NCBI GenBank assembly: GCA_020160935.1
Contig: JAIUPL010000009.1
Span: 1-64,000 of the forward strand
Length of the DNA stretch: 64,000 nucleotides
Reading direction: 5' to 3'
From: Bacteroidota bacterium
GTDB lineage: Bacteria > Bacteroidota > Bacteroidia > Chitinophagales > Saprospiraceae
Shown here: one piece after another, positions 1-9,265 of the stretch
How the letters are laid out: each line of letters starts with the position of its first letter
Numbering within the stretch: the stretch's first letter is position 1
The notes under the pieces: generated by a model
Databases searched by the model: none
Seen by the model: only the letters and a program-made list of their open reading frames with translations
What the model was told of the DNA's origin: nothing
Made by a program: the position numbers and the translations under genes

Positions 1-179
1 CTGTCTGCTTCGCTTTCCTTGCGAAAACGGGTGCTGTTCTTCACTTGGCTTTGCATCAGGCTTAATCCCAGTTGCTTAATAAGCTGATTATATACGTCAT
101 ATAAAGGTGTGCTTTCCCTGCCATCCACCTGGTTCCAAAACAGGTTAATGGTTTGTATAGAAGTTTCGCCCTTTTTCAT
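1..179 (-). CDS. Hypothetical protein, N-terminal part (runs off left edge)
   Basis: An open frame reads from ATG at 179 to the window edge and gives 59 residues, beginning MKKGETSIQTINLF. It is hydrophilic with no signal peptide, and I do not recognise the family. The start lies only 10 bp outside the left terminal repeat of the neighbouring IS4-type element. The native upstream region may therefore have been replaced by the insertion, and the true N-terminus could be lost. It reads in the same direction as the metalloprotease remnant on the other side of the element but does not look like a continuation of that protein's sorting domain. Confidence 0.4.
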   Translation of the reverse strand, partial: MKKGETSIQTINLFWNQVDGRESTPLYDVYNQLIKQLGLSLMQSQVKNSTRFRKESEAD

Positions 180-189
180 AATCACGTCC

Positions 190-1602
190 CAATGTCGTTG
201 ACTTAAGAAATATCTGCTTGACGTATACTGTTAACTTTCTTAAATTTACGTTATAGTATAAGGGGGAAGTAGCTCCTAATAGTAACGTTGAGGATTATCG
301 GATAAATTTAGACTACCATATAAACCATGAGCTTGACAATCAAGGATTTTGGGCTCTCCATCGAGACGGAGAGCTTTACGGAGTATCGAGAAATAGGAAG
401 CTGACGCTGAGGAACTTAGTTTTAATTATGATGACTTTTCGCACGAGCGTTCAGCGGGAAATGGATCAGTTTTTTTCGAAAGTGAACCAGCAGGATTTCC
501 ATATCCGATCCGTGACCAAGAGCGCTTTCAGTAAGGCTCGGGCGAAACTCAAGTATACCGCCTTTACCTCGCTGATGCACTCGACCCAGAAGCTTTTCTA
601 TCAACAGGCACCTGTACAAAATTGGAGGGGATTTCGACTGCTGGCTGTCGACGGGAGCCGCTTAAATCTGCCCAGCCACACTAGCATAGACCGGGAATTC
701 GAAACGTTCGGGCAAAAGAGCAAACAGGCCCGGTGCTCGTTATTATACGATGCTGTCAATCTAGTTCCTGTTGATGCTCAGATTGATAGTCTTTCTGTCG
801 GAGAGCGTGAGCTACTGGTTGCCCACCTGGATCATATGCAAAAAGGGGACTTGTTACTAATGGATCGGGGCTATCCGGCTCAATGGCTATTTCTGCTGCT
901 GGCCAGCAAAGGGATTGAATTCTGTGCGCGGTTGAGTGACTATAACTGGAATGAGGCTGCTGATTTTGCCTTTAGCAACAAACTCGAAGCGCGGGTTACC
1001 TTTAAGGTGGATAAAAAACACCATTCGCTGCTGGAAAAACACGGCGTCGATACAGATCAGTCTCTGACGGTCAGATTGGTAAAATTCAAGCTGGATACAG
1101 GGGTAACCGAAATCCTATGCACCTCTCTTACAGACGATCGTAAGTTTACAGCTGAGGACTTTGGTGCTTTGTATCACCGGCGCTGGACTGCTGAAGAAGC
1201 TTTTAAAATGTTGAAGTCCAGAGCCGAATTAGAAAACTTTTCCGGCAAAACCGCACATGCGGTCAAACAAGATTTCTACGCAAAAATCTTCGCGCTGAGC
1301 TTATGCAGCATGTACGCGCTTCCCATCGAACAAAAAGTTATCGCCGAATACAAGGCCGATGAAAAACGAAAGCACGCCCGGAAAATAAACAGAACAAACG
1401 CGCTAAGAGCAACTTACGAGTTGATAGTGCCGGCATTTATAAAACGAAAATTCGCCCAAATTATACCGTTGTTTGATGAATTGATATTCAAAACAACCGA
1501 GATTATTAGACCCAACCGAAAGTTGCCAAGGAAGCACAAGCCGCCAAAAAGGCATTACATGGCATATAAAAAGCTCTGAAAATCCTTAAGTCAACGACAT
1601 TG
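190..1602 (+). mobile_element. IS4-family insertion sequence
   Basis: An 18-bp perfect terminal inverted repeat bounds the element. The left end at 190-207 reads CAATGTCGTTGACTTAAG and the right end at 1585-1602 is its exact reverse complement. It holds a single transposase gene. Flanking bases (TATCACGTCC on the left, ACCTGTACCC on the right) show no target-site duplication, and the two flanks belong to apparently unrelated genes. This suggests that adjacent deletion or recombination between copies followed insertion. A small inverted repeat (GCTCTCC/GGAGAGC, about 349-372) lies upstream of the transposase start. Confidence 0.9.
428..1579 (+). CDS. IS4-family DDE transposase
   Basis: This 383-residue protein catalyses cut-and-paste movement of the surrounding IS. 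The catalytic triad can be read directly. The first Asp is in LLAVDGSRLNLP (about residue 75) and the second is in LLMDRGYPAQW (about residue 146). The third is the IS4 signature Y-(2)-R-(3)-E-(6)-K, seen exactly as YHRRWTAEEAFKMLK (about residues 248-262). The length is usual for the family and the frame is intact, so the copy may be active. The protein ends about 5 bp before the right terminal repeat. The start is taken at the first of two consecutive ATGs. Confidence 0.93.
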   Translation: MMTFRTSVQREMDQFFSKVNQQDFHIRSVTKSAFSKARAKLKYTAFTSLMHSTQKLFYQQAPVQNWRGFRLLAVDGSRLNLPSHTSIDREFETFGQKSKQARCSLLYDAVNLVPVDAQIDSLSVGERELLVAHLDHMQKGDLLLMDRGYPAQWLFLLLASKGIEFCARLSDYNWNEAADFAFSNKLEARVTFKVDKKHHSLLEKHGVDTDQSLTVRLVKFKLDTGVTEILCTSLTDDRKFTAEDFGALYHRRWTAEEAFKMLKSRAELENFSGKTAHAVKQDFYAKIFALSLCSMYALPIEQKVIAEYKADEKRKHARKINRTNALRATYELIVPAFIKRKFAQIIPLFDELIFKTTEIIRPNRKLPRKHKPPKRHYMAYKKL

Positions 1603-3821
1603 ACCTGTACCCAGTAAAACCCCGGATTCAGGCCTTCGAGCGATACTAAAGTGCTGCCTTTGGCTACTTGGTTGTTCACTTCCTGCCGGAGCAGCACCTT
1701 CCCGTCCGCATCTAGCACTGTAACGACGCCCGAAGCAACAGGCAGCACCACCGTCAGTTCCTTGCCCACCGGATTGGGGTAGAGCGCCAGTGTGGCGGCT
1801 TTGTCGTCGAACAACACCGATTTGATAGGCGAATACGAGGTTTTTCCGTCGTAATCTGTTTGACGCAGGCGGTAGTAGTTGACGCCGCCCAGCGGGCTGC
1901 GGTCGGTATACGTGTAATGTTGTTCGACGCTTGAATTGCCTGCGCCTTTGATCTGGGAAAGCGTCTCAAAGTGCACGCCGTCGGCCGAGCGTTCCACGCT
2001 AAAATAATCATTGTTGTTTTCCGTTGCCGTGGCCCAGTCGAGCACAGCAACGGCATTGGCGCGTTTTGCATCGAAGCGCAAAATCTCTACTGGCAGCGGC
2101 GCGGCCGGCAGCGTATAACCTGCTGCTGTGTATCGGTTGTAAATAGACAGTCGTTCGGTATAGGTATATCCCAGATTGCTGGAAGCGGTGTACACGGCAT
2201 TGGCGGCATCGTTTTGGCTCGAAGTACTGTTGGTAAGGTCGAGGCCCGACCAGAATACCTTGTCGCAGCGGTTGCGGCCGATGTCGTCCCAGATTTTCAT
2301 ATTGGCCGTGGCCCAAATCTGCCCATCGGTGTGGATTTGATTCACCAGTCCGGAAGGATAAATGGGTGAATAATTGAGCACACGGCCGGCCCATGCTGTA
2401 TTATGCCCGTCCCAGTTAAAAACCCAGTAGTAGGGAGCCTGTCCGCTGTTCCAGTATCCCAGTGCGCGGCTGTACGAGCCGGCAATGTAGTCGCCAGTGC
2501 CTTCGCTCAGGCCATTTACCTGCGACAGACTACCAAATGTGACCCAGTCGTGCAAGCCATGTCCGAGTTCATGAATAATGACATCGGCGTCTTAGGCATC
2601 GTCCACACCGCCTTCGCCGAAAGCCAGGCGGCCTGTAGCGCCTATGTAGTGAGAGTTATCTGCGCCGCTTAGTCCGCTTGGATCGAACCGCACTCCGGTG
2701 GCATACTGAAATGGCAAGATGCTGAGGCCCAGCATCAGGTTGATATGCCGCATCATATTGTCGATGTGGTAATAGGTGGAAACGGCCTCGAAAGCATCAT
2801 TGTTTCTGGTAAAGTTGAATGTAGCGGTAGCCTGGGTAAAAAGGCCTTTGTTGGGGGTTTCAAAATCCTGAATTTCAGCATACGGGCCTTTCAATTTGTA
2901 CACCCCTGCAAGCAGTTCAATGTCCTCCAGGCTTACACTTTGATTCTGGGCGGTGAGTTGCGGCGTATCGGCATCCAGGCCATCGCCATAGCCTGTGTCG
3001 GTGTAGGCAGCCTGAGCAGTCGTAAGCGGGTCGGGCAGAAAAACATTGCCGGTGCCGGCGACAGTAGGAGGTGCGCACAGCCAGATATATGGAAGCGTCG
3101 GCGGTTCTGGCTCTCCGGGATGGTGATAACAACTAATATCTTCCAGTTTCAGGATTTCGTTGGTTTTGGCATCCACATAGGCATCCCATTCACCGGTAAA
3201 ATCATTGAACAGAAAGACAAGGTGGTGAACGAGGTAATTTTTATCGTCGTAGTGCAGCACCATCAATTCTGTTGTCTCGTCTTGTACAACGTCACCCGGT
3301 TGGAGGCGGTTCAGCGCCTGCTGCCGGGCCTGTTCGAACGAAAAAACAGGGGTAACATCCTGCAAATCAACGCCATACACGTATCCATTCTGCAACCAGT
3401 CCACCACACCTCGTGGGTTGATGTGGATGGTCACTTCGGCGTTGTGGTTGACTGGCAGGCCTTTCCATCTCTGGCGCAGGCGCACCGTATGGCCGGTTTC
3501 GGAGCTTCGAATGTGGTGCAGGTGAAAGTTATTTTGGATTTCCTGATCACTCAAACCCAACAAATCCCGGCGAGCACTCAGGTATTCCCGCGCGATGGCC
3601 TCCGGTTCGGTAGCCAGAGGGGTGTAATTTTCCTGATAAATAGCAGCAGGTCGGCCGGTTTTATCCAGTATCCGTTTATTGCCTTCCATGTGCCAGGCAG
3701 GCTCGGGCTGGTTGAGTGCAATGGTGACAGGATGAGGAGTATGAGGCTTTTGAGCCATCAGGGGTAATGTAAACGACAAGCCGACAAGCGACAACACAGA
3801 TAAGACCGGGCGAAATAGCAT
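1603..3821 (-). pseudogene. Thermolysin/fungalysin-type metalloprotease with T9SS domain, doubly broken
   Basis: A signal peptide (MLFRPVLSVLSLVGLSFTLP) precedes a propeptide of the FTP/PepSY kind and a zinc-protease domain. Reading from the start, the frame stops at TAA (2592-2594) in GEGGVDDA-stop. It then resumes in the same frame as DADVIIHELGHGLHDW, which contains the HExxH zinc motif, and continues with a third-ligand-like EGTGDYIAG. Family members have an acidic residue where the stop lies, so one substitution (GAA to TAA) explains it. The C-terminal sorting domain (ALYPNPVGKELTVVLP..GFYWVQV) is cut by the IS4 element before its last strand. Peptidase activity is therefore unlikely unless the stop is a sequence error. 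An alternative ATG lies at 3884. Confidence 0.8.
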
Positions 3822-3923
3822 AAGCAACAAATAAGGTTTGTGCGACAAAAGTAGCGTAAAAGTCAGGTTGGATAGAAACATCATTTGGGGGTTTTTGCAA
3901 AAATTAGCAGACCTTATACGGAC

Positions 3924-3964
3924 AAAAAAATCAGGCGAAAAGCCTGTGTGCCTTCCGCCTGATT
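3924..3964 (-). terminator. Rho-independent terminator of the DUF1761 gene
   Basis: On the minus strand the stem AATCAGGCG / CGCCTGATT is followed by a run of T. It lies 34 bp past the stop of the DUF1761 gene and before the metalloprotease start. Confidence 0.7.
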
Positions 3965-3997
3965 CAAAAATGCGCTGCTGAATTAGCAGTAAATAAC

Positions 3998-4427
3998 TTA
4001 CTTCTTCCGCCAGCCGCCCACAATGGCGCCGATTACCGTAAACAGCACCAGCGAGTACGATCCGTCGATCAGGGTCAGTACCGAAGGCTCCATGGCAAAC
4101 AGGTTGCCCGTCAGGATACCCAACAACATCAGCACGCCAATCGACGCTCCAATCACCGCGCCGGTTTGCCAGGTGCTCACGTTCATTTTGTTGAGCAGCC
4201 AGTTCAAAATAAGGGCATACAAGGCCATTGCTACGGTGTTGACGAGCATGGGTGTCATGCTCATGGGCACTTCTGCACCGTTTTTGAACATTTTTTCGCC
4301 TTCCATGGTGAAACCGTGTGCGGCCATCCATTGGTTGTTAAAAAATGGCTCCGTACCAGAGAAATCCGATAATCATGGATGCGACAACAGAGGCGGCAAT
4401 AGCCAGCCAATTTGTTTTTTGTCCCAT
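3998..4427 (-). pseudogene. DUF1761-family membrane protein, one-base frameshift
   Basis: The upstream frame starts at ATG 4427 and reads MGQKTNWLAIAASVVASM then IIGFLWYGAIF before a stop. The next frame continues with NNQWMAAHGFTMEGEKMF to the end GAIVGGWRKK. Joined together they make a roughly 142-residue protein with four membrane helices and the WYGxxF...W start typical of DUF1761. The break lies in a run of six A on the plus strand (4340-4345), where five would restore the frame. This could be a real mutation or a homopolymer sequencing error. If the shift is real, only a protein lacking the first helix could be made, from ATG 4327. The function of the family is unknown. Confidence 0.7.
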
Positions 4428-4571
4428 AACGAGTTGGTTTGTTTAAAAATGTTTCGTTTGATTCGGTGAAGTTATATGTTCATGCAATATTATTCTGGTT
4501 TATGACAAAAAAAACGACAAATGGTGGAGATACGGGCTTGTGCGGCTGGATGGTGTACGTTTTGCGCACTG

Positions 4572-5804
4572 TCAGGGAGTGACCTGGGCTAATTTACGCA
4601 GCAGTAGTTGCCGTTCGGCAGGCAACTCAACGAAACCCAGTGCCCTGTTGTATGCCGCGGCGGCTAAATCGGGCGCTCCGTTTCGGGCATAAAAATCGCC
4701 CAGCGCTGCGTGGTACAGGTAGTATTGCGACAAACCTTCAATTTTTAGCAAGGCGTCGATTCCTGCCGCCGGGCCTTCGGCATAACCCAGTGCGATAGCC
4801 CGGTTAAGCGCCACAAAAGGGCCCGGGCTGATTTTCAAGAGTACATCATAGCAATAAAAAATCGCTTTCCAGTTGGTCTTTTCAAATGAGGGCGCCGATG
4901 CATGATAGGATGCAATGGCCGCTTCGATATGGTATTCGCTCAAGACCTTGTCGGAAGTGGTCTGATTCATGTGTTCATAGCCGAGCGCAATCATTCCTCG
5001 GTTCCAAAGCCCACGATCCTGGTGTTCCAGTAGAATTATCTGTCCGTCAGCAGCGAGGCGCGCATCGAACCGCGAAGCCTGGAAGCATAGCAGTGCTTGC
5101 AGGGCATGTGTTTTGGGGATATTGCTGACGGGGTGACGACACAGCAACCCACCCAGCCGCAAGGCCTCTTCACACAGGTCACGCCGTATAATGCCTGCTT
5201 CTGTGGACGATTTATATCCTTCATTAAACATCAGGTACACGGCTTGCAACACGGCATCGAGCCTTTCCGTCAGGGCCTCGCCTTTAGGCGCTTCCAGCAA
5301 CAGTCTTTCCTGTCGTATCTTTTCTTTGGCACGGGTCAGGCGTTTGCCGACCGTATCTTCCGGAAGCAGAAAAGCCGCAGCCATTTCGCGGATACTCAAA
5401 CCACACAAGGTTCGAAGCATCAAAACAAGTTGCGATTCGAATGGAATGACCGGATGGCAACAGGCAAACATCATGCGCAATTGAGCATCCTCTATCTCGT
5501 CGTCCAGAAAAAATGCGTCGAGCCAGGCATCAGGGGCAACATTTTGCCTCGCCATATCTGTCCATGCCGGCGCTACTTTTGTCTGAAAGTTGCGTTCCCG
5601 CCTCAGAAAATCGATCGTTTTGTTTTTCGCCGTGCGGTACAACCACGCCCGTGGTTGTTCAGGCACGCCATGAATTTTCCACGATTCATACGCCGCCAGC
5701 AAGGTATCCTGCACAATGTCTTCCGCAATTTCCACCTGCGAAAGCCCGAACAGGCGCACCAGCGCCGAGAGCATTTTGCCGGATTCTTCACGAAAAAGAT
5801 GCAT
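4572..5804 (-). CDS. ECF42-type RNA polymerase sigma factor with C-terminal TPR-like domain
   Basis: The 410-residue protein has sigma region 2 (EDIVQDTLLAAYESW and PRAWLYRTAKNKTIDFLRRE), region 4 (LRTLCGLSIREMAAAF then LPEDTVGKRLTRAKEKIRQE) and a long helical C-terminal domain (GYKSSTEAG, LCRHP, AAIASYHA, ALNRAIALGYAEGP). That combination characterises the ECF42 group, where the C-terminal extension replaces a classical anti-sigma factor. The neighbouring YCII/DGPF gene at 6050-6403 is the usual genomic partner. The proposed start ATG at 5804 sits directly against a GAGAG-rich tandem array, so the native leader and possibly a few N-terminal residues seem to have been replaced. The reading frame stays open through the array, so the exact start is uncertain. 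Confidence 0.88.
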   Translation of the reverse strand: MHLFREESGKMLSALVRLFGLSQVEIAEDIVQDTLLAAYESWKIHGVPEQPRAWLYRTAKNKTIDFLRRERNFQTKVAPAWTDMARQNVAPDAWLDAFFLDDEIEDAQLRMMFACCHPVIPFESQLVLMLRTLCGLSIREMAAAFLLPEDTVGKRLTRAKEKIRQERLLLEAPKGEALTERLDAVLQAVYLMFNEGYKSSTEAGIIRRDLCEEALRLGGLLCRHPVSNIPKTHALQALLCFQASRFDARLAADGQIILLEHQDRGLWNRGMIALGYEHMNQTTSDKVLSEYHIEAAIASYHASAPSFEKTNWKAIFYCYDVLLKISPGPFVALNRAIALGYAEGPAAGIDALLKIEGLSQYYLYHAALGDFYARNGAPDLAAAAYNRALGFVELPAERQLLLRKLAQVTP

Positions 5805-5860
5805 GACAGAGACAGAGAGAGAGTGAGAGAGTGAGAGGGTGAGAGAGTGAGAGGTGAGAA
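5805..5860. repeat. GAGAG(GG)TGAG tandem array at the sigma-factor start
   Basis: Degenerate 6-9 bp units (GACAGA, GAGAGAGTGAGAGGGTGAG) begin one base outside the sigma-factor start codon and lead into the composite module at 5887. The same array type occurs at 15484, 42687, 44523 and 46353. Confidence 0.8.
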
Positions 5861-5886
5861 AAATTGCAACGTTTTCACTATTGTGA

Positions 5887-5940
5887 AGCCCTGAAAGGGC
5901 GTTTCCAATAGCACAGGGCAACGCCCTGTGTATTCGTACG
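5887..5940 (+). repeat. Interspersed double-hairpin module (copy 1)
   Basis: The unit is GCCCTGAAAGGGC, a spacer ending in CAATAG, then CACAGGGC-AACGCCCTGTG and TATTCGTA. Both halves are palindromic and can fold as two adjacent hairpins. A partial second block (TTTTCGTACGTTTCCCCG) follows to about 6010. Other copies are at 15581, 35519, 44371-44510 (two) and 46420. Confidence 0.85.
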
Positions 5941-6020
5941 TTTCCCCGAAAAAAACCGCAACGCCTCGGATTTTCGTACGTTTCCCCGCAAAAAAAACCG
6001 GCAACGCCCTTCCATTCCCC

Positions 6021-6056
6021 CTCACTACTCACTACTCACTACTCACCACTCACTCA
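6021..6056. repeat. CACTACT tandem array flush with the YCII stop codon
   Basis: Units of ACTCACT read from about 6021 to 6056. The stop codon of the YCII-family gene (TGA, 6050-6052 on the minus strand) lies inside the array. Confidence 0.75.
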
Positions 6057-6403
6057 AAGATCATCAATTTCCGTACTTCTACCGAGCCTTCGACTTCGAA
6101 AATCGGGCACCCTTTAGCAGCCTCGACGGCTTCGGCTTCACTGGCAGCCTCCATAACCAGGTAGCCGCTCACCAATTCCTTACCTTCTACATATGGGCCA
6201 TCGGACAGGGCGCGACGCGAGCCGGTTAGAATTTTACCGTCGCCTTCGAGGGCATCGGAGCCGACGAGTTTGCCTTGTGCTGCAATACCGCCAATCCAGG
6301 TATTCCATTTGTCGAGGGAGGCCTGCATGTCTTCGGGCGACATCGACTGAAACTGTTCTTCGCTGGTAGGAGTGTTGCGGAAAATCATCATGTACTTGTC
6401 CAT
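6050..6403 (-). CDS. YCII/DGPF-domain protein, partner of the ECF42 sigma factor
   Basis: The 117-residue protein matches the YCII-related (DGPF) fold. It starts MDKYMMIFRNTPTSEEQF, has the central motif LSDGPYVEGKELVSGYLV (DGPF variant, about residues 68-85) and ends in SVEVRKLMIFE. DGPF proteins are habitually encoded beside ECF42 sigma factors and are thought to take part in their signalling, though the biochemical role is not settled. Here it lies upstream of the sigma gene on the same strand, separated by 245 bp of repeats, which makes co-transcription uncertain. Its last codons run into a CACTACT array. Confidence 0.88.
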   Translation of the reverse strand: MDKYMMIFRNTPTSEEQFQSMSPEDMQASLDKWNTWIGGIAAQGKLVGSDALEGDGKILTGSRRALSDGPYVEGKELVSGYLVMEAASEAEAVEAAKGCPIFEVEGSVEVRKLMIFE

Positions 6404-6599
6404 AATCAGGTTAATTTTTTAAATGGTTGTAAAGTCTTTCAAAATCAAAAGACACAGGGATGACGAACGGGTGAATGATTTTCGGACAAGGTCAACATTT
6501 TTTTTTTGAGTCCCCCTTTTTCACCTCTCAGCTCTCACTTCTCACCTCTCTTAACTTCCCCAACAACGCTTACCTTCGCATTTCCAATCCAACCCACTC

Positions 6600-7940
6600 A
6601 TGGACGAACTACAATCTCTCATGGACGCGGTGCGACTCACGCCCGACAACGTGCCGCTCCGCAAATACCTCTGTGCCGAATTGCTGCGCCGCCAGCGCTG
6701 GGCAGAAGCGGAAATTGAACTCAAAGACACCCTGAAACTGGCGCCCAGCGATGCCGAACTCAAAATTGGACTCGCCACTGCCTTTTGCGAACAGCAAAAA
6801 ACCTCCCTGGGGCTGGTCATCATCGAAGAACTCACTGCCGCCCCTGCCCCGCCGCCTCGCACCTGGCTGGTGTATGCCAAACTCCTGCAGCAAGCCCGGC
6901 AACCACAACAGGCCAAAGATGCCTATGAAAAGGCCGTGTTGCTCGACCCCACCCTGAAAGACGCATTCCTCGAATCGGACATCAATCTTTCCCTGCAAAA
7001 AGGTGAAACACCCGAGCCCCTGCGCGTGCCTGCCCACGGCGACCTTAATGCAGAAAACAGCGAACGCCTGATCGATGTGGAACGGCCGAAGGTGACATTC
7101 GAACAAGTCGGCGGTATGGATGCGGTGAAAGAGGAAATCCGTATGAAAATCATCCACCCCTTGCGGCACCCCGATTTGTACAAAGCCTATGGCAAAAAAA
7201 TTGGCGGCGGTATCCTGTTGTACGGTCCGCCCGGCTGTGGAAAAACCCACCTCGCACGCGCCACGGCCGGCGAAATCAACGCCAATTTTATTTCCGTAGG
7301 CATTTCCGACATCCTCGATATGTGGATCGGCCAGAGCGAAAAAAACCTCCACGCCATCTACGAACAGGCGCGAATGATGAAACCCTGCGTGCTGTTTTTC
7401 GACGAGGTGGATGCGCTCGGCGCCAACCGATCCGATATGCGACACAGTGCCGGCAAACAACTGATCAACCAGTTTTTGCAGGAAATGGACGGCATCGACG
7501 GCGACAACGAAGGGGTACTCGTGCTGGCAGCCACCAATGCACCCTGGCACCTCGACCCGGCTTTCCGGCGCCCCGGCCGATTCGATCGCATCATTTTTGT
7601 GCCGCCGCCCGACGAAAGCGCCCGCTCTGCCATTTTTAATATCTTGCTGAAAGACAAGCCTGTAGAAAATATGGATGTGAATGCGCTGGCAAAAAAAACA
7701 CCCGATTTTTCGGGCGCCGACCTGCAAGCCGTAGTCGATATTGCCATCGAAAGCAAACTGGAGGAAGCCATGCGTACCGACGTTCCTGTTCCCTTGCGTA
7801 CAGCCGACCTTGAAAATGCAGCAAAAAAACACCGCGCTACCACCAAAGAATGGTTTACCACTGCCAAAAACTACGCCCTGTTTGCCAATGAAGGCGGTTT
7901 GTATGATGATATTTTAGGGTATTTGAAGATTAGGAAGTGA
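6600..7940 (+). CDS. AAA+ ATPase with N-terminal TPR region (CDC48/Vps4-like)
   Basis: The 446-residue protein has TPR-like helical repeats at residues 1-120 followed by one AAA+ module. Walker A is LLYGPPGCGKTHLARA (about 205-220), Walker B is CVLFFDEVDALG (about 262-273), and the second region of homology carries arginine-finger-like RRPGRFDRI (about 323). A C-terminal lid (PDFSGADLQAVVDIAI) follows. It resembles classical-clade unfoldases such as CDC48 and Vps4 and lacks a protease domain. The TPR part presumably recruits a substrate or partner. The next gene is a TPR membrane protein 38 bp downstream, so the two probably act together. The stop TGA is directly followed by an ATGATGA array. 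A degenerate -7 box (TACCTTCG) lies at 6571. Confidence 0.85.
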   Translation: MDELQSLMDAVRLTPDNVPLRKYLCAELLRRQRWAEAEIELKDTLKLAPSDAELKIGLATAFCEQQKTSLGLVIIEELTAAPAPPPRTWLVYAKLLQQARQPQQAKDAYEKAVLLDPTLKDAFLESDINLSLQKGETPEPLRVPAHGDLNAENSERLIDVERPKVTFEQVGGMDAVKEEIRMKIIHPLRHPDLYKAYGKKIGGGILLYGPPGCGKTHLARATAGEINANFISVGISDILDMWIGQSEKNLHAIYEQARMMKPCVLFFDEVDALGANRSDMRHSAGKQLINQFLQEMDGIDGDNEGVLVLAATNAPWHLDPAFRRPGRFDRIIFVPPPDESARSAIFNILLKDKPVENMDVNALAKKTPDFSGADLQAVVDIAIESKLEEAMRTDVPVPLRTADLENAAKKHRATTKEWFTTAKNYALFANEGGLYDDILGYLKIRK

Positions 7941-7957
7941 ATGATGAATGATGAATA
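7939..7957. repeat. TGAATGA tandem array flush with the AAA+ stop codon
   Basis: The stop codon TGA (7938-7940) is also the first unit of a short TGAATGA array. The same word forms the array at 41632-41674. Confidence 0.6.
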
Positions 7958-7978
7958 ACTACTGAAAATCAATTGGTT

Positions 7979-9265
7979 ATGTTTGAAAATCCGCTGTTTG
8001 AACGAGCATTATTGTTGATAGAAACCAATCGGTATGCCGATGCTGAGCAAATGCTGATGCAGGGCCTGGGCCAAAACCCGCAGGATCCGTATGGGCTGAC
8101 ACTGCTCGCGATTTGCCGGCTGAACCTCGATAAAAACAAGGAGGCCTTGACGGCTTCCGGGCAAGCACTTGCGCTGGCGCCCGACGACCCGTTTGTGCTC
8201 ACTACCCACGGTCGTACCTTGCTGGTCAACAACCGCATCGACGACGCGCGTCGCACCCTGCAAGGAGCCCTTCAAATAGACCCTACCTATCCGGATGCAT
8301 ACAGTGTATTGGCTCAAATAGATTACCACGAGCGGCGCTGGGAAATGGCGCTTTTCAACGCCGAAAAAGGCCTCGAACACGACCCTGAAAACCAGACGCT
8401 GATCAACCTGCGTGCCATGGCGCTTGTAAAACTCAACCGCAGCGCAGAAGCATCCGAAACCGTCGATTACGCCCTTTACAACAACCCGGAAGACTCCTTT
8501 TCACACAGCAACAAAGGCTGGGTGAAAATAGAGCAGGGCCGCTACGATGAGGCGGTGGACGCCTTCCGGCAAGCCCTGCGTTTCAACCCGAACAACGGAC
8601 ACGCCCGCGAGGGCTTGAAAGAAGCCATCAAGGGCAAAAACTGGCTGTATCGCGGCGTACTGCGTTATTTCCTGTTTATGGGAAAACTGAGCGAACGCAA
8701 CCAGTGGCTGGTGATCATCGGCCTGTATGTTGGTATTCGTTTTCTGCGGGTGGTGGCTGCCGAAAATGAGGGCTTGCGTCCGTTCATTGCGCCCATTCTG
8801 ATTTTGTACATGGTTTTTGTGTTTGCCACCTGGATCGGGCAGCCACTGTCCAACCTGATCCTGCGCCTGCACCCGGTGGGGAAATTTGCGCTGACCGACG
8901 ACGAGAAGCGTTTCAGCAACATCACCGGCATTTTCCTGGCAAGCGGGTTGCTGTCTCTCGCAGGCAGTTATGCAATTTCTGAAATGGAAACCACGAGCGC
9001 CAACCTGCTTATTCTTGGGCTCACGCTCATAGGGATGCTCATCCCGATCGGTGGCGTGTCGGGTACCCCTGAAAAAACACAATCGCGCAAATGGCTGGGT
9101 ATCTACGCCATCGCCATGTTCGTTTGCGGGCCGCTGGTGCAGTTTTTTGTCACTTTACGTGGCGGTGAAATATCGGGAGGGTTGCTCACGATTTTCGGAG
9201 TGGGTATTTTCCTGTACGGCTGGGTAGCCAATTTTGTGATGACGCGGGAAGCGCGGCGATACTAG
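7979..9265 (+). CDS. TPR-repeat membrane protein
   Basis: The 428-residue protein has about six TPR units in residues 1-215, for example RYDEAVDAFRQALRFNPNNG and RWEMALFNAEKGLEHDPEN. Four to six hydrophobic membrane segments follow from about residue 237, including WLVIIGLYVGIRFLRVV and PILILYMVFVFATWIG. The repeats should face the cytoplasm and act as a docking platform. It probably forms an operon with the TPR-AAA+ gene just upstream, so a membrane-tethered remodelling complex is a reasonable inference but not shown. ATG 7979 is preferred over an in-frame TTG at 7973. Confidence 0.75.
   Translation: MFENPLFERALLLIETNRYADAEQMLMQGLGQNPQDPYGLTLLAICRLNLDKNKEALTASGQALALAPDDPFVLTTHGRTLLVNNRIDDARRTLQGALQIDPTYPDAYSVLAQIDYHERRWEMALFNAEKGLEHDPENQTLINLRAMALVKLNRSAEASETVDYALYNNPEDSFSHSNKGWVKIEQGRYDEAVDAFRQALRFNPNNGHAREGLKEAIKGKNWLYRGVLRYFLFMGKLSERNQWLVIIGLYVGIRFLRVVAAENEGLRPFIAPILILYMVFVFATWIGQPLSNLILRLHPVGKFALTDDEKRFSNITGIFLASGLLSLAGSYAISEMETTSANLLILGLTLIGMLIPIGGVSGTPEKTQSRKWLGIYAIAMFVCGPLVQFFVTLRGGEISGGLLTIFGVGIFLYGWVANFVMTREARRY

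Noticed and set aside
327-404. Short open frame upstream of the IS4 transposase (MSLTIKDFGLSIETES)
   Set aside because: Only 25 codons with no family match. The hairpin overlapping it is a likelier functional feature of the leader.
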